Positions 25,529 through 33,845 of a stretch of 64,000 nucleotides of DNA are shown piece by piece; the first letter of the stretch is position 1, and the number at the start of each line of letters is the position of its first letter. Under the pieces are notes generated by a model that was given only the letters and a program-made list of their open reading frames with translations, was not told the DNA's origin and ran no database searches. Position numbers and translations under genes: made by a program. The DNA is from Corynebacterium falsenii (GTDB lineage Bacteria > Actinomycetota > Actinomycetes > Mycobacteriales > Mycobacteriaceae): positions 1,612,001 to 1,676,000 of the forward strand of contig NZ_CP083646.1 of NCBI RefSeq assembly GCF_020099275.1. Reading direction: 5' to 3'.

Positions 25529-27199
25529 TTAGCGCCCTGCAGCCGCCACGCTGATGTCCACCACGCGCTTGGTGGTGTGGCCGTAAATGCGTGCCCACTC
25601 CGCCGGGTTCGTGGTGTCCGGCAGGGACTCCGTATCGCCCACCTCGGCGAGCACGGCCTGATCCACATGGCGCGCCGCAATACCGTGGGTGGTGTCCGCG
25701 CCACTGTCTGCTGCTTCCACGCTGTGCAGCGCTTCCTTGATGGCCAGAGTCTTCGCCCGATCCACGATGTTCGCCAGCATCGCGCCGCTGACGAAATCCG
25801 CCCAGTACAGATCCTGGGTCGTGCCATCGGCGAAGTGCAGTGTGACGTAACGATGCGCGGGATCCTTGGCGAACAGCTGCTCGGCGATCCGGCGGCGCAG
25901 GAAATCCACCGCCTGAACCACGCCACCCTGTTCCTCCACTAGGGCGGGGCTCACCGGGATGTCGCTGGTGAGATGCTTGGCAAGAATGTCCGTAGCGGCG
26001 TCGAGATCAGGACGTTCAATCCGGATCTTCACATCCAGGCGACCGGGGCGCAAAATGGCGGGATCAATGAGTTCCTCGCGGTTCGAGGCGCCGATGATGA
26101 TGACGTTGCCGACGGCCTCCACACCATCGAGCTCGCTGAGCAACTGCGGGACGACCGTGGACTCCATATCCGAAGACACGCCCGTGCCGCGGGTGCGGAA
26201 CAGGGCCTCCATCTCGTCGAAGAAGACGATCACTGGCCGGCCGGAACTGGCTACGCGGCGGGCCTGCTCGAAGATCTGGCGCACCTGGCGCTCGGTCTCG
26301 CCGACAAACTTGTTGAGCAGCTCGGGGCCTTTGACGTTGAGGAAGTACGAGGTGTCGTCCGTTCCCATCGACTTGGCCAGCGAGTTGGCCACGGCCTTGG
26401 CGATGAGGGTCTTGCCGTTGCCGGGAGGGCCGTACAGCAGCACACCCTTGGGCGGGCGCAAGCCGTACTGGGTGTAGATCTCCGGGTGGAGGAAGGGCAG
26501 CTCCACGGCGTCGCGGATCTGGGAAATTTGGCGGGATAGGCCGCCGATATCTTCGTACGAGACGTCCGGGACCTCCTCCAGAACAAGGGAGCTGACCTCC
26601 TGGCGAGGCAGCGCCTCAAACGCCCAACCCGAACGCCGATCGACGATGACGGAATCGCCCGTGCCGACCTCCTTGGCAAGCACATCCTCGCGCAACTCGC
26701 CGGCGACTTTGACCACGGATTCTTCGCCGACCTTGTCCGCCACGATGAGGCGATTGCCGACGATCTCAACCACCTGGGCGATATCGCCGGAATCCTGATA
26801 GCCGGTGGCCTCCACGACCTGCTGACCCTCGCCGAGGCGCACGGTGGAACCGGGGGTGAGGCTAGCGCGGTTGACCAGCGGTGAGACCATGAGCCGCATG
26901 CGACGCCCCGCGGTGAACACTTCCGCGGTCTCGGCCTTAGGACCGACCTCGAGGAGGGTGCCGTAGGTGCTGGGTGGCTCAGCGAGTGCCTCTAGGCGGC
27001 CGTTGAGCTCCGCCAGCTTGGCGCGGCTGGCCTGCAGCATGTCGACGAGCTTCGCGTTGCGGGCACCGAGGGTGCGGTTGGCGGCTTGGAGCTCGCGCAG
27101 CGACGTGGGGCCCTGCGACGTGCGCTGAGCTGGCCCCTGCGACGACTGCGGGGCCGCGGCGGAGCTGCTGTCATGTGCTTCCGGCGTGTTCTGGGTCAT
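25529..27199 (-). CDS. arc: AAA ATPase forming ring-shaped complexes (ARC/Mpa)
   Basis: A 556-residue ATPase that unfolds pupylated proteins. An N-terminal coiled coil (about 35-75), a double OB ring region (about 80-220) and one AAA module with Walker A GPPGNGKT (K263) and Walker B FFDE (D328, E329) are present. In mycobacterial Mpa the last residues GQYL open the 20S proteasome gate; here the protein ends VVDISVAAAGR, with no such tail. This agrees with the absence of proteasome genes and with the corynebacterial ARC. TATGGT ends 7 nt before the ATG at 27199, favouring that leaderless start over the ATG at 27211. Confidence 0.95.
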   Translation of the reverse strand: MTQNTPEAHDSSSAAAPQSSQGPAQRTSQGPTSLRELQAANRTLGARNAKLVDMLQASRAKLAELNGRLEALAEPPSTYGTLLEVGPKAETAEVFTAGRRMRLMVSPLVNRASLTPGSTVRLGEGQQVVEATGYQDSGDIAQVVEIVGNRLIVADKVGEESVVKVAGELREDVLAKEVGTGDSVIVDRRSGWAFEALPRQEVSSLVLEEVPDVSYEDIGGLSRQISQIRDAVELPFLHPEIYTQYGLRPPKGVLLYGPPGNGKTLIAKAVANSLAKSMGTDDTSYFLNVKGPELLNKFVGETERQVRQIFEQARRVASSGRPVIVFFDEMEALFRTRGTGVSSDMESTVVPQLLSELDGVEAVGNVIIIGASNREELIDPAILRPGRLDVKIRIERPDLDAATDILAKHLTSDIPVSPALVEEQGGVVQAVDFLRRRIAEQLFAKDPAHRYVTLHFADGTTQDLYWADFVSGAMLANIVDRAKTLAIKEALHSVEAADSGADTTHGIAARHVDQAVLAEVGDTESLPDTTNPAEWARIYGHTTKRVVDISVAAAGR

Positions 27200-27244
27200 A
27201 GTTATAACCATACTAAGCCCAGAGACAGCGGTGGAGTGCCGGGG

Positions 27245-28078
27245 TTAGCGGCGTGCCCTGCGCTGTGGCCGCGGGGCCGTGACACCATCGGCGAGGCGAC
27301 GCGCCCAGATAAGAAACGCCGTGTGCGCATTCATGCGATGCTCTGGTCGGGTGGCGAGCCCCTCGACCTTCCACTCGCGAACCAGGGACTCCCACGCCTT
27401 GGGTTCGGTGAAGCACCCGGTCTCGCGGATGCCCTCCATGACCTTCATAAGTTGCGGGACGGTGGCCACATAGGTCATGAACACGCCGCCGGGGATGAGG
27501 ATGTCCTTGACGGTATCGAGCATCTCCCACGGCTCGAGCATGTCGAGCAGAACGCGGTCCACTTCGCCAACGTCTTCTTTACGAACCTCCTTGAGGTCGC
27601 CTAGGCGCAGATCCCAGTTCGCGGGGTGCCCACCCATGTATTCTGAGACGTTCTTCTCCGCGTACTCCAGGTGGTCTTCGCGGATCTCGTAGCTGATGAC
27701 CTTGCCGTGCTCGCCGACTGCGCGGAGCAGCCACATGCTCATTGCACCCGAACCGGCACCGGCTTCCAGCACAGTCGCGCCGGGGAAAATATCGCCTTCG
27801 ACGAGGATCTGCGCCGCATCCTTCGGGTAGATCACGGCGGCGCCGCGCGGCATGGACAGCACGTGGTCCACGAGCAGATGGCGGAAGCATAGGTACTCCC
27901 CCGCCCCGGACGACGTCACCACCGTGCCCTCGTGCTGCCCGATGATGTCATCGTGCTTGATTTCGCCCTTGTGGGTGAAGAAGCTCTTGCCTTCTTCCAG
28001 GGTGATTGTGAAGTGGCGGCGCTTGGCATCGGTGAGCTGAACGCGGTCGCCTGCGGTGAATCGGCCGGAGTATGCCAT
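27245..28078 (-). CDS. trmI: tRNA (adenine-58-N1)-methyltransferase TrmI
   Basis: A 277-residue SAM-dependent methyltransferase that makes m1A58 in the T-loop of tRNAs. A small N-terminal beta domain (about 1-75) is followed by a Rossmann domain with motif I LEAGAGSGAMSMWLL (about 103-117) and motif IV DRVLLDMLEPWE (about 169-180). The C-terminal WARRLADG and basic tail are typical. It is the usual neighbour of arc in actinobacteria and lies 45 bp upstream of it on the same strand. It is divergent from the RecB-like nuclease gene. Confidence 0.95.
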   Translation of the reverse strand: MAYSGRFTAGDRVQLTDAKRRHFTITLEEGKSFFTHKGEIKHDDIIGQHEGTVVTSSGAGEYLCFRHLLVDHVLSMPRGAAVIYPKDAAQILVEGDIFPGATVLEAGAGSGAMSMWLLRAVGEHGKVISYEIREDHLEYAEKNVSEYMGGHPANWDLRLGDLKEVRKEDVGEVDRVLLDMLEPWEMLDTVKDILIPGGVFMTYVATVPQLMKVMEGIRETGCFTEPKAWESLVREWKVEGLATRPEHRMNAHTAFLIWARRLADGVTAPRPQRRARR

Positions 28079-28269
28079 GGGGTTAGGGTGGAACTTTCTG
28101 CTAGGAGCTAAGGCTTCGTCAAGTGCTCCATCCTAGGTGAGGAGGGGCGTAAAACCTAGGAGCCGGGGTGCCGGACGATGACTGCGGTGCCGGACGGTAG
28201 GCGCGGTTGGTAAGGGGGTAGTAGGCGCGGACGTCGGGCTGGGTTTCAAGGTCGTTAGACTTGGTCGTT

Positions 28270-29064
28270 GTGAAACCTAGCCTTGCCCTTTCCCCATCCC
28301 GCGCCAACGACTACCAGCAATGCCCGCTGCTGTACCGCTTCCGGGCCATCGACAAGCTGCCGGAGCCGAAGACTGTCGCCCAGGTCAAGGGCACGCTGGT
28401 TCATGCCGTTCTCGAGGACCTCCACAAGCTACCCCGCGGTGAGCGCACCTACCCGGCCGCCGTGAAGATGCTCAAACCCCGGTGGGAAACCATGGTCGAC
28501 AAGGACGCTGAGCTGAAGGAACTCGTTCCCGTCGACGCCACCATGGATTTCCTCGTGGAGTGCCGCGAACTCGTTAAAGGGTATTTCCGCATGGAGAACC
28601 CCGAGGGTTTTGATGCCACCGACTGCGAAAAATACGTGAACTTCACTCTGCCCAACGGTGTGCCGGTGCGCGGATTCATCGACCGAGTGGATACTGCTCC
28701 CACCGGTGAGGTGCGCGTGGTGGACTATAAGACGGGTAAGAAGCCACTTCCCCGCTACTCCCAGCAGGCCAAGTTCCAGATGCTGTTCTACGCCCTGGTG
28801 TGGTGGCGCATGACCGGGGAGATTCCGGCTCAGCTGCGCCTGATGTACTTGAAGGTGGCCGACGACATGGTCCTCAGCCCGTCCCCCGCCGAGCTGAACT
28901 ACTTCGAGCGTGACGTGGAGAAGTTGTGGGCCCAGATCATGCACGACGTCGAGACGGGTGAGTTCGCCCCGCGCACGTCGAAGCTGTGTGATTGGTGCCC
29001 CCACCAGGACCTCTGCCCCGCGTTCGGCGGCACCCCGCCGGAGTACCCGGGCGCGCCGGGCTAG
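28270..29064 (+). CDS. RecB-family nuclease with [4Fe-4S] cysteine set
   Basis: A 264-residue PD-(D/E)XK nuclease. The N-terminal SPSRANDYQQCPLLYRF is the RecB/AddB-type start. The catalytic core is visible as GFIDRVD.. VVDYKTGK (about residues 137-161), with the Asp, Asp and Lys in place. Four cysteines, C18 and the C-terminal C240, C243 and C249 (LCDWCPHQDLC), match the iron-sulfur cluster arrangement of AddB and Cas4-type nucleases. GTG at 28270 is chosen because TAGACT ends 8 nt before it, a leaderless pattern. No CRISPR or addAB genes are nearby, so a role in repair or recombination is inferred only from family. Confidence 0.88.
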   Translation: MKPSLALSPSRANDYQQCPLLYRFRAIDKLPEPKTVAQVKGTLVHAVLEDLHKLPRGERTYPAAVKMLKPRWETMVDKDAELKELVPVDATMDFLVECRELVKGYFRMENPEGFDATDCEKYVNFTLPNGVPVRGFIDRVDTAPTGEVRVVDYKTGKKPLPRYSQQAKFQMLFYALVWWRMTGEIPAQLRLMYLKVADDMVLSPSPAELNYFERDVEKLWAQIMHDVETGEFAPRTSKLCDWCPHQDLCPAFGGTPPEYPGAPG

Positions 29065-29131
29065 CCAGTCAGCTGCGCGCCGGCTCTGCCCGCCAACTCC
29101 ACGCCAACTTTGCCCGCCAACTCCGCGCCGA

Positions 29132-30688
29132 CTAGCGCGTGATCGGCTGATCCTGGTCGTCATAGAGCGTGCCCTGGAACGTGGGGCTCAAGAGATTCTC
29201 GACACTGAGAACCTCATCGAGGGTCTCTTCATCCAGCAAGCCCTTGTCCAGAACCAGTTGCCGAACGGGCTTACCGGTCTTGGCGGCTTCCTTACCGATC
29301 ACGTCACCGTTGTGGTGGCCGATGAGCGGGTTGAGGTACGTGATGATGCCGATGGAATTGTCCACGTAGTGGCGGCAGACCTCGGGATTTGCGGTGATGC
29401 CCACGACACACAGCGTGCGCAGCGTTGTGCAGGCGCGAGCCAGGTAGCGCACGGACTCAAACACGCACTGAGCGATGACCGGCTCCATGACGTTGAGCTG
29501 CAGCTGTCCGGCCTCGGCCGCCATGCTGACGGTTACATCGTTGCCGAACACCTTGAAACAAATCTGGTTGACCACTTCCGGGATCACCGGGTTGACCTTG
29601 GCCGGCATGATCGACGAACCGGCCTGACGCTCCGGCAAGTTGATCTCATTCAACCCAGCACGCGGCCCGGAGGACAACAGGCGCAGGTCGTTACAAATCT
29701 TCGATAGCTTCATCGCCACCCGCTTCACCGCGGCGTGGGCGTTGACGTACGCTCCCGTGTCGCTGGTGGCCTCGATGAGATCACGTGAAGGCTTGATTTC
29801 GATGCCCGTCACCTCGTTCAACGCCTCGATCACGGCAGCCTGGTAGCCGGGTGGCGTGTTGACCCCGGTGCCGATCGCGGTGGCGCCCATGTTGACCTCA
29901 CGCAAATGCTCCTGTGCGCGCTCGAGCTGCAGCCTCTCCTCCGCGAGGTTGAACGCGAAGGCGCGGAACTCCTGGCCCAGGGACATCGGCACGGCGTCTT
30001 GCAACTGCGTGCGCCCCATCTTCAGGATGTTCCGAAACTCATTGCCCTTTGCAAGGAACGCGCGCTCGAGGGCGTCGAGATGCTTGGTGAGCTGGTCGAT
30101 AGCGAAGTGGAGGCCCAGGCGGAATCCCGTAGGGTACGCATCGTTGGTGGACTGCGACATGTTCACGTCATCGTTGGGGTTGATGACGTCGTAGCTGCCC
30201 TTGGGCTCGCCGAGGTGCTCGAGGGCGAGGTTGGCGATGACCTCGTTAGTGTTCATGTTCACCGACGTGCCGGCGCCGCCCTGGAACACGTCGATGGGGA
30301 ATTGATCCATGCAGCGGTGGTTAGTGAGGACGTCGTCGCATGCCCAGATGATGGCCTCAGCCTTGTGGTTGGGAAGCGCATGTACATTCCGGTTCGCGAT
30401 GGCCGTGGCCTTTTTCACCATGACCATCCCGCGGATGAACTCCGGGATCTGGTTGATGGTGGTGCGGGAGATCTGGAAGTTGTCCACGGCGCGGAGGGTG
30501 TGCACGCCGTAGTAGGCCTCCTCCGGCACCTGCATGGGGCCGAGCAGGTCTACTTCCGTGCGGAAGCTCTCGGCGGATCGTGCCTTCTGCGAGTAGGTCT
30601 CGGCAGAGGTGATGATGTCGGTGGACGCCACGACCTTGCCGGAGGTGGAGGCAAGCGCGTTCGGTGACGGGGTTGGGGTTTCAGACAT
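29132..30688 (-). CDS. aspA: Aspartate ammonia-lyase (aspartase)
   Basis: A 518-residue enzyme of the fumarase/aspartase superfamily that converts aspartate reversibly to fumarate and ammonia. The family signature [11 protein letters not shown] lies around residue 370, with the [10 protein letters not shown] and [10 protein letters not shown] segments in the active site of the tetramer. [15 protein letters not shown] and NVMEPVIA are characteristic of AspA rather than FumC. The N-terminal 45 residues before RTEVDLLGP are extra. The ATG at 30688 has AAAGGACC upstream; the frame continues further but into repeat-rich spacer. In corynebacteria aspA follows hisG, as here. Confidence 0.95.
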   Translation of the reverse strand: MSETPTPSPNALASTSGKVVASTDIITSAETYSQKARSAESFRTEVDLLGPMQVPEEAYYGVHTLRAVDNFQISRTTINQIPEFIRGMVMVKKATAIANRNVHALPNHKAEAIIWACDDVLTNHRCMDQFPIDVFQGGAGTSVNMNTNEVIANLALEHLGEPKGSYDVINPNDDVNMSQSTNDAYPTGFRLGLHFAIDQLTKHLDALERAFLAKGNEFRNILKMGRTQLQDAVPMSLGQEFRAFAFNLAEERLQLERAQEHLREVNMGATAIGTGVNTPPGYQAAVIEALNEVTGIEIKPSRDLIEATSDTGAYVNAHAAVKRVAMKLSKICNDLRLLSSGPRAGLNEINLPERQAGSSIMPAKVNPVIPEVVNQICFKVFGNDVTVSMAAEAGQLQLNVMEPVIAQCVFESVRYLARACTTLRTLCVVGITANPEVCRHYVDNSIGIITYLNPLIGHHNGDVIGKEAAKTGKPVRQLVLDKGLLDEETLDEVLSVENLLSPTFQGTLYDDQDQPITR

Positions 30689-30930
30689 GGGTGGGGTCCT
30701 TTGTACGGTGAGCGTGCGATCGACGTTGGATCGGCGTGCAATCGACGTGCGATCAGCTATCGACGGGTCTGCTATCGGCGACCAGGCCATTTTTTGTGGC
30801 GGCTTAGTCGCGTCAGTTACCCCACCCTAACGCGAATTTGGTGGTTGGTGTGGAAGCTCGGTGGATGCGTGCGTTTTCCCAGATCACAGTTATATTTGCA
30901 GCTCTATTTCTCGCGAGGAATCCCAACCTT

Positions 30931-30951
30931 ACACGTGTATTGTTCAACACA
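30931..30951. promoter_or_regulatory. Nested palindromes in the aspA upstream region
   Basis: ACACGTGT (30931-30938) overlaps TGTATTGTTCAACACA (30936-30951), whose 7-bp arms TGTATTG and CAACACA differ at one position. They lie about 245 bp upstream of aspA in an AT-richer stretch and could be regulator sites. No family is assigned. Confidence 0.35.
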
Positions 30952-31282
30952 TTCACCTTATTGTCGACGCCTGTTTGCTGCAGCGATGTAGTCACGCCGG
31001 TAGACACCGCCGATGGGCGCTCGGTTGTCGCGGGAGGGGGTGAGCTATGGGGGTGACCGTGCGTCCCGGTGCTGTGAGTCCGTGGCGTGTTGAGCATGTG
31101 GGCGCCGTGTTGCGCGGTGGGTCCTGGTGCTGACTTCTGCGAAGTGTTGCGCGGCGGGTCCTATGGCTGCGTCATGGAGGTTGGTCTCTGCGAGGAACCG
31201 AGGGTGCTCCGGTGTAAAGGACCTCAGCGGACGGAGGGTTGGCGCTGTGGCGGTCTCTAAGGTAGGCCATAGGAAGCGGATG

Positions 31283-31356
31283 TGCTGCGAAAATATCTAC
31301 CGAAGGGGTACGTTGAGCGCTGATTTTTGTACATTTCGGGCCAACATTTCGCAGCA
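31283..31356. repeat. 74-bp element bounded by a 10-bp inverted repeat
   Basis: TGCTGCGAAA at 31283-31292 and its exact complement TTTCGCAGCA at 31347-31356 bound a stretch that is more AT-rich than its surroundings. It could fold into a long stem-loop or be a remnant of a small non-autonomous element. No target-site duplication is evident. Confidence 0.5.
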
Positions 31357-31396
31357 GATCTGCTACCTAGCGTGTGGGACGGCTCGATCCTGCGCC

Positions 31397-31530
31397 TGGG
31401 CAGGCCGGACGCGCCTCGAGCCCCAGGCACGAGTAACCTGGCCGTGCTTCGGGCCTGGGCACGAGCAACTTGGCCGCGCACCGAGCCCTAGGCGCGGGTC
31501 ACTTGAACGCGCACCGAGTCCGAGCGCGGT
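31397..31530. repeat. Degenerate 33-34-bp tandem repeat downstream of hisG
   Basis: About four imperfect units share the pattern GGCACGAGYAACYTGGCCG followed by a run ending in CCGAGCCC. The first unit is shorter (from 31397), and the next three begin near 31424, 31457 and 31490. The array sits just beyond the hisG stop. Confidence 0.6.
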
Positions 31531-31588
31531 GGTCGTGGGTGGGTGCAGGGCGCGCTAAATAGCTCGGTAGCTCGATAGCTAGAGGGCT

Positions 31589-32434
31589 CTAGATGCGGGC
31601 GATGCGGATGTCAGAGGCCAAGATCGCCTCCGCACCCAGCGCAGACAGCTCGTCCATGAGCGAGTTAGCCTGGGCACGCGGCACCATGGCACGCACCGCG
31701 ACCCACTCGGGATTCGCCAAAGGGGCGACCGTCGGAGCGGACAAGCCAGGAGTGATGGCCGAGACCTGATCTAGGTTCTTGCGCGGCACGTTGTAATCGA
31801 GCATCAGGTACGTCTGCGCATGGAGGATGCCCTCGATGCGCTTGATCAAGACACGCTGCTCGTCCGTTACCGTGGCGCCCTTGCGGCCCACGATCACAGC
31901 CTCCGACACACATAGTGCCTCACCGAACGGCTTCAGGCCTTGCTTGCGCAGGGTCCGCCCGGTCGAAACCACATCGGCGATTGCGTGGGCCACGCCGAGG
32001 CGGGTGGAAATCTCCACTGCCCCGTCCAAGCGAATGACCTCCGCAGAGATGCCCCGCTCCTTCAAATCCTTACGAACCAGGTTCGGGTAGCTGGTGGCAA
32101 TGCGCTTGCCCTCCAGCTTGTCGATGCTCCACTCTTCGTCAGCTGGCGCGGCGTAGCGGAAGGTCGAGGCGCCGAAGCCTAGTTCTAGCAGCTCGTCGAC
32201 CTCTTCCCGGCAGTCGGCGGCGAGGTCGCGTCCCGTGATGCCCATGTCTAGGTGGCCGGAAGCGATGTAGATGGCGATGTCCTTGGGGCGCAGGAAGTAG
32301 AACTCCACACCGTTGGCCTCGTCGGCCACGGTGAGGGACTTGGAGTCGCCGCGGGTTGCGTAACCTGCTTCTTTGAGAATTTCGGTCGCTTTTTCCGAAA
32401 GCGAGCCCTTGTTGGGAACTGCAACGCGGAGCAT
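31589..32434 (-). CDS. hisG: ATP phosphoribosyltransferase (long form)
   Basis: A 281-residue long-form HisG catalysing the first step of histidine synthesis, ATP plus PRPP to phosphoribosyl-ATP. The N-terminal [15 protein letters not shown] and GITGRDL lobes, the PRPP-binding segment ([14 protein letters not shown], about 166-179) and the C-terminal ACT-like regulatory domain (about 205-281, site of histidine feedback inhibition) are present. ATG at 32434 follows an AAAGGCTGG site; the open frame extends further but into non-conserved sequence. It lies 85 bp downstream of the HAD-HisE gene, so the first two pathway steps are cotranscribed. Confidence 0.96.
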   Translation of the reverse strand: MLRVAVPNKGSLSEKATEILKEAGYATRGDSKSLTVADEANGVEFYFLRPKDIAIYIASGHLDMGITGRDLAADCREEVDELLELGFGASTFRYAAPADEEWSIDKLEGKRIATSYPNLVRKDLKERGISAEVIRLDGAVEISTRLGVAHAIADVVSTGRTLRKQGLKPFGEALCVSEAVIVGRKGATVTDEQRVLIKRIEGILHAQTYLMLDYNVPRKNLDQVSAITPGLSAPTVAPLANPEWVAVRAMVPRAQANSLMDELSALGAEAILASDIRIARI

Positions 32435-32519
32435 AGAACCGCTGCCAGCCTTTCTATCGCATGAAGAGAGGAATGAGAGGAGAAGAGTACGGGGAAACCC
32501 CACCGATGGGCCCCGAGGT

Positions 32520-33626
32520 CTACAGATGCTTGTAGACGTCCTCGGGCTTGAGCCCACGGTTGATCATAACCACCTGCAGCCAGTAAATGAGCTGGGAGAT
32601 CTCCTCGGACAGCTCATCATCCGACTGATACTCGGCGGCCAGCCACACCTCGCCGGCTTCTTCCATGATCTTCTTGCCCAGGAAGTGCACGCCACGGTCG
32701 AGGGCCTCGACGGTGCCGGAACCCTCGGGCCGCTGCTCCGCCTTGGTGGCTAGTTCCTTGAACAAAGACTCAAAGTTCTTTAGTGCGTTCTCTGATTCAC
32801 TTGTTGATTCACTCTTTGATTCGCTCACGTGCTTCATTGTCTCATGACCGTGATCCATCGCGAGTGTCGGTTCCGACTTTGCGGTACCAGAAGACTCCAC
32901 GCCGGAAGTCGACGATGCTGACGGAGAAGTAACCTCCGCGTCCTCATACAAACCCCGGAGGTCCGCCAAGGTGAAACCCTTCAGATCCTTGTGGCCGGGC
33001 CGAAGCTGCTCCAAGGTGGGCACGCCCTCGGGGATTTGCGTGGAATCATCCGTCGGAATGCCCACCACCCGGCATCCAGCCCGCTGAGCAGCCAACATGC
33101 CCGTGGTGGAATCCTCCAACACTAGGCACTCGTTCGGGTGCACACCGCACCGGCGAGCCGCCTCCTCATAAATATCCGGCTCAGGTTTACCAGCCGGGAC
33201 CTCGTCACCACACAGCGTGAAATCGAAGTGTTCCACACCGATCGATCGCAAGCTCACGTTCGTCAACGCGCGATTCGTGTTCGTCACCAGTGCCATCGGG
33301 GTCCCCTGCCCTGCTGCTGACAACGCATCCGCCTCAGCGAGGATCTCCGGCACACCAGGGCGGAACGGTAGCTGGGTGGAGAGCAGCTCCTCGACACGCC
33401 GATACATCCATGCGACCCAGTGGTCCACTGTGGCGTCGTCCATAGAAAGACCAGCGTGAGCGCCACAGATCCGGACAGTGTTGGGCGTGGTGCAACCCAC
33501 GGTCTTTGCCCTGACCTCGGGCGTGAGCGGGCGGCCCATCGCCTCCCCTAGCTCGTACGTTGCGATGCCCCACAGTGGCTCCGAGTCCACGAGGGTGCCG
33601 TCCATATCCCACAAGATTGCCTTCAT
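32520..33626 (-). CDS. hisE: HAD phosphatase fused to phosphoribosyl-ATP pyrophosphatase (HisE)
   Basis: A 368-residue continuous frame with two parts. Residues 1 to about 225 form a HAD hydrolase: DMDGT (D7, D9), VTNTN (T115), AGKPEP (K147) and LVLEDS (E171-D172) are the four HAD motifs. Residues 281-368 form HisE, with [12 protein letters not shown] and the [12 protein letters not shown] helix carrying the acidic metal ligands. It hydrolyses phosphoribosyl-ATP, step two of histidine synthesis. The linker (about 226-280) is Ser/Glu/Thr-rich, partly encoded by a repeat of GATTCACTT. In relatives such as C. glutamicum these are separate adjacent genes. HisE could alternatively be made from an internal ATG at residue 264, which has no clear ribosome site. 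Confidence 0.9.
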   Translation of the reverse strand: MKAILWDMDGTLVDSEPLWGIATYELGEAMGRPLTPEVRAKTVGCTTPNTVRICGAHAGLSMDDATVDHWVAWMYRRVEELLSTQLPFRPGVPEILAEADALSAAGQGTPMALVTNTNRALTNVSLRSIGVEHFDFTLCGDEVPAGKPEPDIYEEAARRCGVHPNECLVLEDSTTGMLAAQRAGCRVVGIPTDDSTQIPEGVPTLEQLRPGHKDLKGFTLADLRGLYEDAEVTSPSASSTSGVESSGTAKSEPTLAMDHGHETMKHVSESKSESTSESENALKNFESLFKELATKAEQRPEGSGTVEALDRGVHFLGKKIMEEAGEVWLAAEYQSDDELSEEISQLIYWLQVVMINRGLKPEDVYKHL

Positions 33627-33695
33627 GATGGTTCCACCCTAAGGCAGCCCGGCGGCAACCGCAGAATGGGCACGGGTCGGTGGGATCCCCTCAGT

Positions 33696-33728
33696 TAGCC
33701 CCGGAATAGCCCCGAATTAGCCCCGCGG
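33696..33728. repeat. Tandem repeat, 11-bp unit x3
   Basis: TAGCCCCGGAA, TAGCCCCGAAT and TAGCCCCGCGG follow one another in the spacer between the divergent HAD-HisE and thioesterase genes. Confidence 0.7.
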
Positions 33729-33762
33729 GAACCCCGGAGGTTTGTAGGCTCGTACGCATACG

Positions 33763-33783
33763 TACGTTTCGGGCGGAAACGTA
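33763..33783. promoter_or_regulatory. Palindrome upstream of the thioesterase gene
   Basis: TACGTTTC and GAAACGTA, perfect 8-bp arms around GGGCG, lie about 65 bp before the thioesterase ATG. A second overlapping palindromic run (CGTACG repeats at 33751-33766) precedes them. Operator or mRNA leader hairpin; the regulator is unknown. Confidence 0.4.
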
Positions 33784-33845
33784 ACCCGAAACCGACTCCC
33801 TAAACGCAAACAATCACAAACAACCGCAAAGGACCACCGCACACG

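Larger units (their letters stand above)
30689..31588. other. 900-bp gene-free region upstream of aspA
   Basis: No convincing coding sequence is present; the short open frames on both strands have no family resemblance or ribosome sites. The region holds GATCGACGTGCGAT-type repeats next to aspA (about 30700-30790) and an AT-richer stretch with nested palindromes (30860-30960). A 19-bp direct repeat is at 31107-31125 and 31144-31162 (one mismatch). An inverted-repeat element and a 33/34-bp tandem repeat follow, listed separately. Confidence 0.6.

Noticed and set aside
25419..25598. The longer 629-residue start of Dop
   Set aside because: It overlaps arc, has no ribosome site and adds an unconserved basic stretch; GTG at 25418 has a GAAAGG site at good spacing.
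31107..31530. A CRISPR array near hisG
   Set aside because: Repeats are adjacent and degenerate with no unique spacers between them, and no cas genes are present.
30813..31558. Small open frames on both strands between aspA and hisG
   Set aside because: They lack ribosome sites, conserved motifs and plausible codon use, and they overlap repeats.
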